64,000 nucleotides of DNA, from the NCBI RefSeq assembly GCF_025685575.1, contig NZ_JAGSYD010000001.1, positions 499,852-563,851 of the forward strand. Reading direction: 5' to 3'. A program made the translations under genes and the position numbers. Numbering within the stretch: position 1 is the first letter of the stretch; each line of letters opens with the position of its first letter. Of this stretch, positions 51,725 to 61,564 are shown piece after piece. The DNA is from Granulicella cerasi (GTDB lineage Bacteria > Acidobacteriota > Terriglobia > Terriglobales > Acidobacteriaceae). The notes beneath the pieces are model-generated. The model had not been told where the DNA came from and made no database searches. It saw nothing but the letters and a program-made list of their open reading frames with translations.

Positions 51725-52060
51725 TCACCCCTCAAAGATCGGCACGATGCGATCAATCACTTCCTGCAGAATCGCCTCCGGCAATGACTCGACTCGTTTG
51801 CCAGCACGCGCCTTCATGTCGAGCACGCGAAGCTGGTGACACAGCACGACACCCTGCGTCTTCAAACCAAGCCCACTCAGCGAAACCGTAAACCCAGCCT
51901 CACGCGCGAAGCTTCCGCCTTGCGTGATCGGCGCTACCACAGGATGCCCCGTCAGATCATTGAACGGCTTCTGCGATACCACCAGCACATGTCGCTTGCC
52001 TGCCTGCTCGCGTCCCTTCGTCGGGTCCAGGTCCACGACGTAGATATCGCCCTGTTTCAC
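51725..52060 (-). CDS. mazF: MazF/PemK-type mRNA interferase toxin
   Basis: This 111-residue toxin starts (GTG) [20 protein letters not shown], then [34 protein letters not shown] and the end [20 protein letters not shown]. This is the PemK/MazF fold, which cuts mRNA at short sequences. The start overlaps the antitoxin stop (GTGA), giving translational coupling, and uses the AAGGAG within the end of mazE. Confidence 0.92.
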   Translation of the reverse strand: MKQGDIYVVDLDPTKGREQAGKRHVLVVSQKPFNDLTGHPVVAPITQGGSFAREAGFTVSLSGLGLKTQGVVLCHQLRVLDMKARAGKRVESLPEAILQEVIDRIVPIFEG

Positions 52061-52305
52061 AGCAGCTCCTTGCCAACGGCCGGCGCATCCACCCATTCGC
52101 GGCTGCCGCGCTTCGCTTTGCGATCGCCCTGCTTCACCAACTCCGCCAACGAGTACCGGCGAGGCGTCTTGCGAATCACAATCGCGTCGCCCTTCACCGT
52201 GAGCGTCACGTCCATGTTGGCCTTCAATTCGGCCAATTCCATCAGCGCAGGCGGAATTGCCACCATCACCGATCCACCCACTTTTCTCAGGTTCGCCGTC
52301 AGCAT
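52057..52305 (-). CDS. mazE: MazE-type AbrB-fold antitoxin
   Basis: This 82-residue protein has the SpoVT/AbrB DNA-binding fold (ANLRKVGGSVMVAIPPALMELAEL), followed by VTLTVKGDAIVIRKTPRR and a flexible acidic/basic C-terminus that should bind the toxin. GGAGGAG lies 6 bases before the ATG at 52305. A palindrome covering the -10 element just upstream fits autoregulation by the MazEF complex. Confidence 0.9.
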   Translation of the reverse strand: MLTANLRKVGGSVMVAIPPALMELAELKANMDVTLTVKGDAIVIRKTPRRYSLAELVKQGDRKAKRGSREWVDAPAVGKELL

Positions 52306-52324
52306 CGCAAACTCCTCCATGCAG

Positions 52325-52341
52325 ATTATACAAACGTATAA
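52325..52341 (-). promoter_or_regulatory. mazEF promoter -10 inside an inverted-repeat operator
   Basis: TTATAC-GTTT-GTATAA is a perfect inverted repeat (arms at 52326-52331 and 52336-52341). On the minus strand its end forms TATAAT (52330 to 52325), about 20 bases before mazE. Binding of MazE there would block RNA polymerase. No clear -35 is seen. Confidence 0.65.
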
Positions 52342-52788
52342 CTACGGCATCCCACGAAACATCGCCGCCTCGGCCTTGCGCCGCGCCACCAGCCCTGGCA
52401 ACACCTTGCCACCCGCACGCACCCACGCTCCGAACCCCAGCGCCGCGCTGCGTACATCGCCTCGGTTCAACGCCAGCAGCAGCGACGACCGCTCGAAGCT
52501 CCCACGCCCTACGTTGTAGCAAAAACTCACCAGCGCATCGAACTGACACTGCACGATTGCCACCGTCACCACCTTGTTCACGAAGCGCACCGTCGCGGCG
52601 ACATCCGCCCGCAGCAGCGCCTCGGCCTCGAACTCGCTTACGTGCCGCCCGGCCCTCACGTCCGCGCCCGTATGCCCGTACCCAATCGTCCAAACGCCCG
52701 CGGCATCCTGATACGCGACCTCGCGTAACCCCTCGCAACTGCGAATGAGCTCCAGACCCGCGGCGCTCAACCCAAACTCTTGCAACAT
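52342..52788 (-). CDS. GH24 lysozyme (phage endolysin type)
   Basis: This 148-residue protein has the T4-type/P21 endolysin active-site pattern: LELIRSCEGLREVAYQDAAG (catalytic Glu), VWTIGYGHTGAD (Thr of the E-8aa-D/C-5aa-T triad) and CQFDALVSFCYNVGRGSFERSSLL. It cleaves the glycan strands of peptidoglycan. There is no signal peptide, so as in phages it would need a holin. GGGAGGG precedes the ATG at 52788. It lies between mazEF and lpdA with no phage genes adjacent, although a phage block on the same strand begins 5 kb away. Confidence 0.9.
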   Translation of the reverse strand: MLQEFGLSAAGLELIRSCEGLREVAYQDAAGVWTIGYGHTGADVRAGRHVSEFEAEALLRADVAATVRFVNKVVTVAIVQCQFDALVSFCYNVGRGSFERSSLLLALNRGDVRSAALGFGAWVRAGGKVLPGLVARRKAEAAMFRGMP

Positions 52789-52803
52789 CTTTCCCTCCCA
52801 CGC

Positions 52804-52840
52804 AAAAAAGCCCGGGAGCAGCACATGGCTGCCCCCGGGC
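52804..52840 (-). terminator. Intrinsic terminator just upstream of the lysozyme gene
   Basis: On the minus strand GCCCGGG (7 bp) plus GCAGC (5 bp) fold around a 5-base loop and are followed by six T, ending 15 bases before the lysozyme start. No minus-strand gene lies upstream, so this would end a short leader transcript or is a leftover from another gene order. Confidence 0.75.
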
Positions 52841-52956
52841 GAATGAATCGAAAACCGTATCCGGACATCGAATACCGTTCAGAAGTGTTGTGCGAAAGGC
52901 GTAAACTTACGGCGTCCCTTCGCTGGCGACTCTTACTTTTTACGGAGCGAACTCCC

Positions 52957-54381
52957 TTGGCTGAAACCACGACTTACGACATCACTGTCATCGGCGGCGG
53001 ACCCGCCGGATACACCTGCGCCATCCGCGCCGCGCAACTCGGCCTCAAGGTCGCCCTCGTTGAAAAGACGCCCATGCTCGGCGGCACCTGCCTCCACGTC
53101 GGCTGCATCCCTACCAAGGCCATGCTCTTCTCGGCCGAGGTCTGGGACCACCTGAAGCACGCCGAGAGCTACGGCATCGACAACGTCACCGCCCCCAAGC
53201 TCAACTGGCAGAACGTGCTCACCCGTAAGAACGGCGTCATCAGCACCCACACCAAGGGCCTCGACTACCTGATGAAGAAGAACAAGATCACCGTCGTCCG
53301 CGGACACGGTCGTCTTGCTGGCCCGGCCAAGGCTGGCATCCTCACCGTCGACGTGACCGCAGCGGACAACAAGGTCTCGCAGGTGCTCTCGAAGAAGGTC
53401 GTCATCGCCACCGGTTCGGACGCGCGCATGCTCCCCGGCTACCAGGCCGACGACACCATCCTCACCAACATCGAGATCCTCTCGCTCGCCAGCTTCCCGA
53501 AGTCGCTCGTCGTCATCGGTTCCGGCGCGGTCGGCGTCGAGTTCGCTTCCATCTTCAACAGCTTCGGCGCGGAGGTCTCCATCATCGAAGCCCTGCCGCG
53601 CATCGTACCCGTCGAAGATGAAGACGTCTCCAAGGAACTCACCCGCCAGTTCAAGAAGCGCAAGATCGAAGTGAACACCGGCTGCAAGGTCGAAAAGATC
53701 GAAAAGGTGAAGGGCGGCGCCAAGGTCACCTTCACTGACGCTTCCGGCAAGTCCGTCGTCAAGGAAGCCGAGAAGGTCCTCGTCGCCGTCGGCCGCGCAC
53801 CGCGCACCGCCGATGTCGGCCTCGACAAGACCAACATCCAGCTCGACCGCGGCTTCATCCCCACCAACGAGTGGATGGAGACCTCTGAGCCGGGCGTCTT
53901 TGCCGTCGGCGACATCGTCGCTGGCCTGCCGCAGCTCGCCCACGTCGGCGCCATGGAAGGCATCGTCGTCGCCTCCAAGGCTGCCGGCAAGTACGCTCGT
54001 GCCGTCCGCAAGGACCGCGTCCCGGGCTGCACCTACTGCGACCCGCAGATCGGCTCCGTCGGCCTCACCGAAGCTCAGGCTAAGGAAAAGGGCTACCAGG
54101 TCAAGGTCGGCAAGTTCCCGTTCGTCGGCAACTCGAAGGCCACGATCCTCGACGCGCACGACGGTTTCGTCAAGGTAGTATCCGACGCGAAGTACGGCGA
54201 GATCCTCGGCGTCCACATCATCGGTCCGCAGGCCACCGAGCTCATCAGCGAGTGCGTCACCGCCATCGAGCTCGAAGCCACCGTCGAAGAGATGATGTTC
54301 ACCATCCACGCCCACCCCACGCTCTACGAGGCGCTGCTCGACGGCTTCTCCGCAGTCGAAGGCATGGCGATCAACGTCTAA
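52957..54381 (+). CDS. lpdA: Dihydrolipoyl dehydrogenase (E3)
   Basis: This 474-residue flavoprotein has the FAD motif TVIGGGPAGYTCAIRAAQLG, the redox disulfide GGTCLHVGCIPTKAML (C-x4-C), the NAD motif VVIGSGAVGVEFASIF, the second FAD site FAVGDIVAGLPQLAH and the C-terminal catalytic pair in HAHPTLYEALLD (His, Glu). It reoxidises lipoyl groups of E2. The start is TTG at 52957 with ACGGAGC upstream. lipB and an E2 gene follow within 2 kb, so it probably works with that E2. Confidence 0.94.
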   Translation: MAETTTYDITVIGGGPAGYTCAIRAAQLGLKVALVEKTPMLGGTCLHVGCIPTKAMLFSAEVWDHLKHAESYGIDNVTAPKLNWQNVLTRKNGVISTHTKGLDYLMKKNKITVVRGHGRLAGPAKAGILTVDVTAADNKVSQVLSKKVVIATGSDARMLPGYQADDTILTNIEILSLASFPKSLVVIGSGAVGVEFASIFNSFGAEVSIIEALPRIVPVEDEDVSKELTRQFKKRKIEVNTGCKVEKIEKVKGGAKVTFTDASGKSVVKEAEKVLVAVGRAPRTADVGLDKTNIQLDRGFIPTNEWMETSEPGVFAVGDIVAGLPQLAHVGAMEGIVVASKAAGKYARAVRKDRVPGCTYCDPQIGSVGLTEAQAKEKGYQVKVGKFPFVGNSKATILDAHDGFVKVVSDAKYGEILGVHIIGPQATELISECVTAIELEATVEEMMFTIHAHPTLYEALLDGFSAVEGMAINV

Positions 54382-54402
54382 ACCTAGTACTTAAGTCACA
54401 AC

Positions 54403-54438
54403 AATCGGCATCTCCCGACCCTCCGGGAGCTGCCGATT
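54403..54438 (+). terminator. Intrinsic terminator after lpdA
   Basis: A 15-bp stem AATCGGCATCTCCCG/CGGGAGCTGCCGATT (one mismatch pair) is followed by TCCATTT. It ends the lpdA transcript, so the next gene needs its own promoter in the 230-bp spacer, in which no clear promoter stands out. Confidence 0.85.
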
Positions 54439-54670
54439 TCCATTTGAGTTTCACCAGAGACGTGTCAAAACGGGAATTCTGTTACCACTGCTGCACATCT
54501 CGACATTTCTTTACATTCAACCGCTTGTGGCGCCAATTTCATCCCACTAAAGTAACTACAAACACCACAGCAGCGCCTGTTCCGACGACCATCCTGCGTT
54601 TTACGTCTTTTGCGGGCTGTGGTGTTTGCTCTTTCTTCTCCCCGCGCGCCTCAAGTACGCTTGAAGCCAC

Positions 54671-55303
54671 ATGAGAGTCTTCTTCACCCGCCACGCGCAG
54701 AGCGCGGCCAATGTCGGCCTCAGCTCCGACGACTTCGCGCTCATCCCCCTTACTGAGTACGGCCACGCCCAGGCCGCCGCGCTCGCAGCGCATTGGGACG
54801 TCGTCCCCGACCTCATCATCGTGTCGCCTTTCTTCCGCACACGCCAGACAGCGCAGCCCACACTCGACCGCTTCGCCCATGTCCCGGTTGAGTACTGGCC
54901 GGTACACGAGTTCACGAACCTTGAGCCGTCACGCTGGAACGGCAGCCAGCCGAGCGAGCGCCTACCCTTCGTGCAGCAATATTGGCAGCAATGCGACCCC
55001 GCCTACTGCGACGGTCCGGGCGCCGAAAGTTTTTCGCAGCTCCTCGGCCGCGCCCAGGCAGCTCTTGATCGCCTCAGTCAGCTTCCGCCGGACACCGAGG
55101 TCCTCCTCTTTACGCATGGCTTCTTCCTCAACGCGATCCGCTCGCTCCTGCGTGCTCCTGCGGCCTCACACGCCGAACACATGCTCGGCTTCGTCCCCGC
55201 CTTCCGCCAGCAGACCATCGCCAACGCCGACCGCCTCGAGATGACCTTCACCGCAAATGCAGGCTGGCGGATCGTCGAACACCACGCCGGCTTTATCCTG
55301 TAA
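54671..55303 (+). CDS. Histidine phosphatase family protein (phosphoglycerate mutase-like)
   Basis: This 210-residue protein has the catalytic FFTRHAQSAANVG (RHx motif with His9), LTEYGHAQAAALA, SPFFRTRQTAQPTL (second Arg) and the late His in LLFTHGFFLNAI. These are the phosphohistidine-handling residues of the branch-2-like histidine phosphatases. The substrate is unknown. It lies 6 bp before lipB, so they are one operon. Confidence 0.87.
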   Translation: MRVFFTRHAQSAANVGLSSDDFALIPLTEYGHAQAAALAAHWDVVPDLIIVSPFFRTRQTAQPTLDRFAHVPVEYWPVHEFTNLEPSRWNGSQPSERLPFVQQYWQQCDPAYCDGPGAESFSQLLGRAQAALDRLSQLPPDTEVLLFTHGFFLNAIRSLLRAPAASHAEHMLGFVPAFRQQTIANADRLEMTFTANAGWRIVEHHAGFIL

Positions 55304-55309
55304 AGAGCG

Positions 55310-56050
<741 letters not shown>

Positions 56051-56169
56051 ACCGCACACGCGTTCGCTAACCGCGCACCTGTCGCTGACGCACGCAACCT
56101 CATCGCCGTATAATCCACAGTTGCGCGGACACTACCGCACCTATTCGCAACACCCCACGGAGAAGCTAG

Positions 56170-57786
56170 ATGCCGACCGACGTAGTCATGCCCCAGATGG
56201 GCGAATCCATCACCGAAGGAACCATCACCAAGTGGCTCAAGAAGCCGGGCGACACTGTCCAGCGCGACGAGCCGCTCTTCGAGATTTCGACCGACAAGGT
56301 TGACGCAGAGATCCCGTCGCCGATCGCCGGTACGCTCGGCGAGATCAAGGTCCAGGAAGGCACCACCGTCGGTATCAACACCGTCGTCTGCACCGTGGAA
56401 GAAGGCGGCTCGGCCGCTGCTGCCGCCGCTCCCAAGGAAGACACCGTCACCCCCGCCGCTGACGCCACTGCCGCGCGCGATGAAGCCGTGAACGCTCCCG
56501 CAGGCGCAGGCACTGACGTGCTCATGCCGCAGATGGGCGAGTCGATCACCGAAGGCACCATCACCAAGTGGCTCAAGAAGGTCGGCGACACCGTCCAGCG
56601 CGACGAGCCCATCTTCGAAATCTCCACCGACAAGGTCGACGCAGAAATCCCGTCGCCCGTCGCCGGTACCCTCACCGAGATCAAGGTGCAGGAAGGCGCG
56701 ACCGTCACCGTGAACAGCATCGTGGCCGTCATCGGCGGCGCTGCTGGTGCCGCTGCTCCCAAGGCCGCCACGCCGCAGGGCGCGCAGTCGGCCTCGCCGC
56801 ACACCAAGGAAACCGCTGCACCGGCCGCTGCCGCACCGGCCGCTTCGGCTTCCGCTGGCGAAACCCCGCGCTCCTCGCCGCTCGTCCGCAAGATCGCCTC
56901 GGACAACAACGTGGACCTCACACAGGTTCCGGGCACCGGCGCTTCCGGCCGCATCACCAAGAACGACATCACCTCGCACCTCGAAGGCGGCGCCAAGCCC
57001 GCAGCAGCTCCGGCTGCAGCAGCCGCACCGGCTGCTCCCAAGCCTGCCGCACCGGCAGCGACGCCGCTCTCGGCCCCCACGCCGGGCGAGCTCGTGCCCA
57101 TGACGAAGATGCGCAGCATCATCGCCAAGCGCATGGTCGAGTCCAAGCAGACCAACGCTCACGTCCACACCGTCTTCAAGGTCGACATGACGCGCATCGT
57201 AAAGCTCCGCGAGAAGGAGAAGAACAAGTACGAGCAGCGCAACGGCGCCAAGCTCACGTACATGCCCTTCATCACCCGCGCAGCCATCCAGGCGCTCAAG
57301 AAGCATCCGATCGTCAACGCCAGCACCCAGGGCGACGCGATCCTCTACAACAAGAACATCAACATCGGCATCGCCGTCGCGCTCGAGTGGGGCCTCATCG
57401 TTCCGGTCATCAAGCAGACCGAAGAGCGTAACTTCCTCGGCATCACGCGCGCCATCGTCGACCTCGCCGACCGCGCTCGCAACAAGAAGCTCGCTCCGGA
57501 CGAAGTCGCTGGCGGCACCTTCACACTGACCAACGCCGGCATCTTCGGCGAGCAGTTCGGCACGCCGATCATTCCGATGCCTCAGTCCGCCATCCTCGGC
57601 ATCGGCGGCCTCTTCAAGGAGCCCGCCGTTATCACCGACAAGGAAGGCAACGAGTCCATCGCGATCCGCTCCATCCAGCGCTTCACGCTCGGCTTCGATC
57701 ACCGCATCATCGACGGCTCCGACGCAGGCAAGTTCATGGGCGACTTCAAGGCCTACCTCGAGAACTGGTCCGAAGACATCGGCTAA
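56170..57786 (+). CDS. 2-oxo acid dehydrogenase E2 component with two lipoyl domains
   Basis: This 538-residue E2 has two nearly identical lipoyl domains (residues 1-78 and about 115-190) with lipoyl lysines K43 and K155 in EISTDKVDAE, Ala/Pro-rich linkers, a peripheral-subunit-binding domain (about 232-275, SSPLVRKIASDNN) and a catalytic acyltransferase domain ending FDHRIIDGSDAGKFM (His511, Asp515). It forms the core of a dehydrogenase complex: 2-oxoglutarate, pyruvate or branched-chain. The sequence is closest in style to the SucB/BCDH group; no E1 gene is in the window. Confidence 0.93.
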   Translation: MPTDVVMPQMGESITEGTITKWLKKPGDTVQRDEPLFEISTDKVDAEIPSPIAGTLGEIKVQEGTTVGINTVVCTVEEGGSAAAAAAPKEDTVTPAADATAARDEAVNAPAGAGTDVLMPQMGESITEGTITKWLKKVGDTVQRDEPIFEISTDKVDAEIPSPVAGTLTEIKVQEGATVTVNSIVAVIGGAAGAAAPKAATPQGAQSASPHTKETAAPAAAAPAASASAGETPRSSPLVRKIASDNNVDLTQVPGTGASGRITKNDITSHLEGGAKPAAAPAAAAAPAAPKPAAPAATPLSAPTPGELVPMTKMRSIIAKRMVESKQTNAHVHTVFKVDMTRIVKLREKEKNKYEQRNGAKLTYMPFITRAAIQALKKHPIVNASTQGDAILYNKNINIGIAVALEWGLIVPVIKQTEERNFLGITRAIVDLADRARNKKLAPDEVAGGTFTLTNAGIFGEQFGTPIIPMPQSAILGIGGLFKEPAVITDKEGNESIAIRSIQRFTLGFDHRIIDGSDAGKFMGDFKAYLENWSEDIG

Positions 57787-57802
57787 TCGGCCTCAACACA
57801 AA

Positions 57803-57831
57803 AACGGCGGAGCCCACAAGGCTCCGCCGTT
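57803..57831. terminator. Terminator after the E2 gene
   Basis: A 12-bp perfect stem AACGGCGGAGCC/GGCTCCGCCGTT with a CACAA loop, followed by CTGCTTTT on the plus strand and by TTTGTG on the minus strand. It separates the E2 gene from the convergent phage-type block. Confidence 0.9.
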
Positions 57832-57865
57832 CTGCTTTTCCTCACTGACAAACTGCAAGAACCAT

Positions 57866-58201
57866 CTACAGCGAAATCCCCAGCGCCTTCAAATCAGCAA
57901 CCAGCACCGCATCACCCGCCTTCGCATCCGCGATCAGCTTCTGAATATCCGCGAGCACCGCTTCATCCAGCGTCAGCGAAATCCCCTTCGCCTCAAACGC
58001 CGCGCCCGCATCCTTCACCAGCTTGATCGCATCCGCGCCAATCGTCAGCAACACATTGCGCGTCTCCGCACTCGTCACCAGCAGCCACGCCTGCTTGGCC
58101 CAGCGTAGGTCCGCCGCCAGCTTCGCATAGAAGCTCTTCACATCATTCCCAATCGTCTGCAACACCGTCTCCACGGCTTGTTTCGTTACGTTCACGCTCA
58201 T
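57866..58201 (-). CDS. Small helical protein at the end of the phage block
   Basis: This 111-residue protein is Ala/Leu/Asp-rich and almost entirely helical by composition (AKLAADLRWAKQAWLLVTSA; DEAVLADIQKLIADAKAGDA). There is no signal or membrane segment. A GGAGATAAAGAAGA leader provides the ribosome site. It is the last gene of the minus-strand phage block and 6 bp after the next one. The family is not recognised. Confidence 0.65.
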   Translation of the reverse strand: MSVNVTKQAVETVLQTIGNDVKSFYAKLAADLRWAKQAWLLVTSAETRNVLLTIGADAIKLVKDAGAAFEAKGISLTLDEAVLADIQKLIADAKAGDAVLVADLKALGISL

Positions 58202-58207
58202 TCTTCT

Positions 58208-58429
58208 TTATCTCCTCTCCACAAACCACGCCACAGCCAAATGCGCGAGCGTCAACACGCCGCCCCACGCACTCACAACACCCTTCCATCGCTGCACATC
58301 GCGCTCATGCTCCTCCACGCGACCTTCCAGCGCCTGCAGCCTTCCCGGCTGCCCTATGCCCAGCAACTGCTGCATCTGCGCCTTCAGCACACTCAACTCA
58401 CTCAACACCTGCTGCTCAAACTCACCCAT
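58208..58429 (-). CDS. Small coiled-coil membrane protein, XhlA/holin-like
   Basis: This 73-residue frame starts MGEFEQQVLSELSVLKAQMQ, has a coiled-coil stretch (residues 1-50, with heptad-like spacing through LQALEGRVEEHERDVQRW) and a C-terminal hydrophobic helix (VVSAWGGVLTLAHLAVAWFV) ending in ERR. This layout is that of XhlA-type lysis-associated phage proteins. The start at 58429 has only a weak ribosome site. A holin partner would make sense for the GH24 lysozyme at 52342, but they are not adjacent. Confidence 0.6.
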   Translation of the reverse strand: MGEFEQQVLSELSVLKAQMQQLLGIGQPGRLQALEGRVEEHERDVQRWKGVVSAWGGVLTLAHLAVAWFVERR

Positions 58430-58524
58430 CCCACAACCCCACTCACAACCCGCAACCCACAACTCAAAACTCGAATCAAACCCAGCCACGACTCCTCGTG
58501 AAAGCTGCCACTGAAAGCTGATCC

Positions 58525-60600
58525 CTAATTCACCGGCGCATCCACCGCCACCACCGCACTCCATCGCGAATACTTCACCGGCACACTCGCGTCATACATC
58601 CGCACAAAGAAACGCTCCCTCTGCGCCACGCGAGGAATCGCAAACCCGCGCACCGGACTTTGCAATACCAGGTCAGTGCCGCCGCTTCCAAACGCACCAT
58701 CATGCCGACGCACTTCAAACCCGCCACCACTCGGCGCCACCACACCCGCATCAATCTGTATCGCCGTCTCCGACAAGCTCGTCACCGCAAGCTGCTGCAG
58801 ATTCGCAAGCACCTGCGGCAACGCACTCCTGTCTTCGGCGATCAGCGGCAGCGCAGCATCGCTCGCGAGGTTTGTTTCCACCCGCATCCCCATGCCACCC
58901 TCCACCGCCGCGGCCAGCGTATTCGCAAACGCCACCGCATACCGCATCGTCTCCGGCACACTCGCACCATCGACCACATCCACACTGCGCACCAGAGCCT
59001 GCACCGCATCGCCGGCACTCACCAGCGAAACGAAATCCCCCGGCATCACATCACTCGCCGGATTCACACACGCCAACTCACCCACCACACCCGCACTGCG
59101 ACTCGCCGCACTCGCCAACCAGGCCTTCGCCGCTGTCTCGCAATCTTCGCTCGTACGCGCCGCAGGCTCCGTCACACGCCCCTGCCACATACCAAAGCCA
59201 TCCGCGCCGCTTGCGACCTCCGCAGCCACGCGCGCCTCATCCGCCACACGAGCCACCGCACGCTGCACGCGACGATAGCTCACCATCACGCGCTCACCCG
59301 CCTCCGGCACACGCCCCGCAAAGAACGTCACCGACGCATTCGTACTCGACGACCCATAGCTCGCCTCGCAATCCACGCCATCGTTCGCCGAGCCAATCAT
59401 CCGCGTCGCGCTCACACCCGCAGGCGTCACACTCGCCACCAGCATCGGTCCGCTCTGCGTCACACTCACACCGCGCACCGCATCAAACATCGAAGTCGCA
59501 TTCACTGCAGCGAACGTCGCCATCGCAGGCGTATCCACCACCGGAACACCTGCTGCCACCGAGTCATACAACACCGTCACCGGCATCGATGAAGACACAC
59601 CTTCATCGCGCATCTCAAACACCACCTGCATCGCCGCATCCATCGCACTCGCATCGCCAAACGTCTCCACAGCACCATCGACCACCATCGAGTACCGCTG
59701 CTTCACGCGCAACATCTCGTTGCACGCTAGCCGCACGCGCAGCGTATACAGATGCCCCGCCACCGGCGTGAACACCGTACCTACCTCCGCTCCATTCAAC
59801 AGCGGCACCACCACCGTCTGCGCCGCCTGCGGCCTCACACGCCAACCCGCAAAGCAGTTCGCCAACACCGCCGTCCCCGCATAAAACCCCGCCAACATTC
59901 CATCCGAGCCCGCACCAAACGACACGCCACTCAGCTCCGCGACAATGCTCCCACCAAGCTCCATCGCACTCTTCGCCGCCAGCGTCGTAACACCATCCAC
60001 CCCCGTGCCACCCTTCAGCGTCAGCCCATCGCCGCTCAAGCTCAAGTGCGCGCCAGGATCACTCACCACCCAACGCGTCGCATCCAGCACCGCGCCTTCA
60101 AACGCATCGCTTAGCCACGCACACTTCGTCGCCTGAAACGCCTGTCCGGTCAACGCAAACGCCGTCGTTGTGCCATCGCCCACAAAGCACTCCGTCACAT
60201 ACGCCGCAGGCTCATGCTGGCCGCTCAACGCCACATCACTCGCCAACTCACGCAACCCATCCGCGCTCACTTCTTTCAGCGACACCACTGCATCGCCATC
60301 ACCAAACGCATGCGTCACGCCACGCGAAGCCTGCACCTCACCCATCGCCGTGAGACGCACCCGATACACCGGCCCTTCGCTCGCCGCCCCCGCATACACT
60401 TTCACCGGCTCCGCAACAAGCAACCCCGAGAACAACTCCACACCCGCATCCGTCGTCGCGACCACACGCGCCGCTCGTGCAGGCATCGCCCCCAGCAGCA
60501 ACTCTGCAGTCATCCGTGCCCGTTCGCCCAACACACGCTGCACTGTAATCACGCCCGTCACCGACTCCGTGCGATCCACTCCACCCACCATCAAACGCAT
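58525..60600 (-). CDS. Phage tail/baseplate hub-like protein
   Basis: This 691-residue protein begins MRLMVGGVDRTESVTGVITV, has a hub-like first domain (ELFSGLLVAEPVKVYAG), a central beta-rich concanavalin-like region (about residues 180-330, DAFEGAVLDATRWVVSDPGA), a second hub-like part (DEARVAAEVASGADGFGMWQ; VMPGDFVSLVSAGDAVQALV) and a C-terminal fibronectin-like domain (RFFVRMYDASVPVKYSRWSA). It is probably part of the tail tip that contacts the host. The ATG at 60600 has GGGAG 5 bases upstream. Confidence 0.65.
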   Translation of the reverse strand: MRLMVGGVDRTESVTGVITVQRVLGERARMTAELLLGAMPARAARVVATTDAGVELFSGLLVAEPVKVYAGAASEGPVYRVRLTAMGEVQASRGVTHAFGDGDAVVSLKEVSADGLRELASDVALSGQHEPAAYVTECFVGDGTTTAFALTGQAFQATKCAWLSDAFEGAVLDATRWVVSDPGAHLSLSGDGLTLKGGTGVDGVTTLAAKSAMELGGSIVAELSGVSFGAGSDGMLAGFYAGTAVLANCFAGWRVRPQAAQTVVVPLLNGAEVGTVFTPVAGHLYTLRVRLACNEMLRVKQRYSMVVDGAVETFGDASAMDAAMQVVFEMRDEGVSSSMPVTVLYDSVAAGVPVVDTPAMATFAAVNATSMFDAVRGVSVTQSGPMLVASVTPAGVSATRMIGSANDGVDCEASYGSSSTNASVTFFAGRVPEAGERVMVSYRRVQRAVARVADEARVAAEVASGADGFGMWQGRVTEPAARTSEDCETAAKAWLASAASRSAGVVGELACVNPASDVMPGDFVSLVSAGDAVQALVRSVDVVDGASVPETMRYAVAFANTLAAAVEGGMGMRVETNLASDAALPLIAEDRSALPQVLANLQQLAVTSLSETAIQIDAGVVAPSGGGFEVRRHDGAFGSGGTDLVLQSPVRGFAIPRVAQRERFFVRMYDASVPVKYSRWSAVVAVDAPVN

Positions 60601-60664
60601 CTTCACTCCCTGACACACTGAACCCTGACTCGCTGACATACTGGATGGACCATCCGCACTCACG

Positions 60665-61564
60665 CTAACGGCTCACCACACTCCGCCAACAAACAGCCGT
60701 CTCACCATCCAACGGATCCACCACCGGCAACGCACGAAACGCCCCACGCAAACGCATCGCCTCATAGCCACCCGCATCATCAGCAACGCTCTCCGCAATA
60801 CCACTCGTCGCCTGCAGCCGCGGATAGTACCAACTCACACGCTCACCCTGCGGCCCATCGGCAACAAACAACGCCGACCACTCCTGGAGGAACGTCGATC
60901 CCTCTCGATCGCAGAACCCCACCACCGCACTCGCCTTCATCGCATCGGTTGGCGCACCCGCAATCAGCGGCGTCTCCAACGTCACCGCTCCATCTTTCAC
61001 CGCAGCAACCCGCGCGACATTCAGCGACACACGCCGCACATACTCCGCATCGGTCAACGCCGTCTTCACATACGCCGCATCCACACCCGCACCCACATAG
61101 CCGGTGGCATCCGCATAGTCCACATCCACGACAATAAGATCACCCACCGCAAACGTCGCCGCATCCACCGCGCTCATCTGCAACACCGTCGCCGTGGATC
61201 CACTCAACAACGCCACCGCTTCGCCACGCAGCAAGTTCAACTGCTGCGTCCCCGCGCTCAACGCAAGCTGCAACTTGCCCCAGCTCTCAAACGCCATCGA
61301 CACACCTGCATCCACCTCACTGCGCACTTGTATCGCGGTCGTCAACGGCGCACCACTCTTCACCGCAACCACCCTCGTCTCACAGCTGCGAGCAAACCCA
61401 CGCACCCAACCCAGATCAACCCACGGTGCCGCCGGCGCATCCACATCGAAGCCCACCATCTGCGCCGCATCCCACAACGCCGTCGCACCCCCACTCCGAT
61501 TCCTCGGCGCGAAGAACGCACGCACCCGCTGATAGCGAGGAGCCATCACATCCACCACACTCAT
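60665..61564 (-). CDS. Phage structural protein, probably tail-related
   Basis: This 299-residue protein, starting MSVVDVMAPRYQRVRAFFAP, is beta-rich with repeated hydrophobic-polar alternation (DLIVVDVDYADATGYVG, AAVKDGAVTLETPLIAGA) and YYPRLQATSGIAES near the end. I do not recognise the family, but it lies between the tail-terminator-like gene (4-bp ATGA overlap) and the hub-like gene, so a tail or adaptor role is likely. Confidence 0.6.
   Translation of the reverse strand: MSVVDVMAPRYQRVRAFFAPRNRSGGATALWDAAQMVGFDVDAPAAPWVDLGWVRGFARSCETRVVAVKSGAPLTTAIQVRSEVDAGVSMAFESWGKLQLALSAGTQQLNLLRGEAVALLSGSTATVLQMSAVDAATFAVGDLIVVDVDYADATGYVGAGVDAAYVKTALTDAEYVRRVSLNVARVAAVKDGAVTLETPLIAGAPTDAMKASAVVGFCDREGSTFLQEWSALFVADGPQGERVSWYYPRLQATSGIAESVADDAGGYEAMRLRGAFRALPVVDPLDGETAVCWRSVVSR

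Noticed and set aside
50172-52788. Possible anti-phage defence island (Uma2 plus toxin-antitoxin plus lysozyme)
   Set aside because: No restriction, CBASS, Gabija, retron or similar core gene is present. The genes are on one strand but look like separate small units.
54539-54670. 43-codon minus-strand frame with a hydrophobic end, starting back to back with the histidine phosphatase gene
   Set aside because: It would need a promoter and ribosome site inside the phosphatase coding region. The hydrophobic stretch is short and support is too weak to call a gene.
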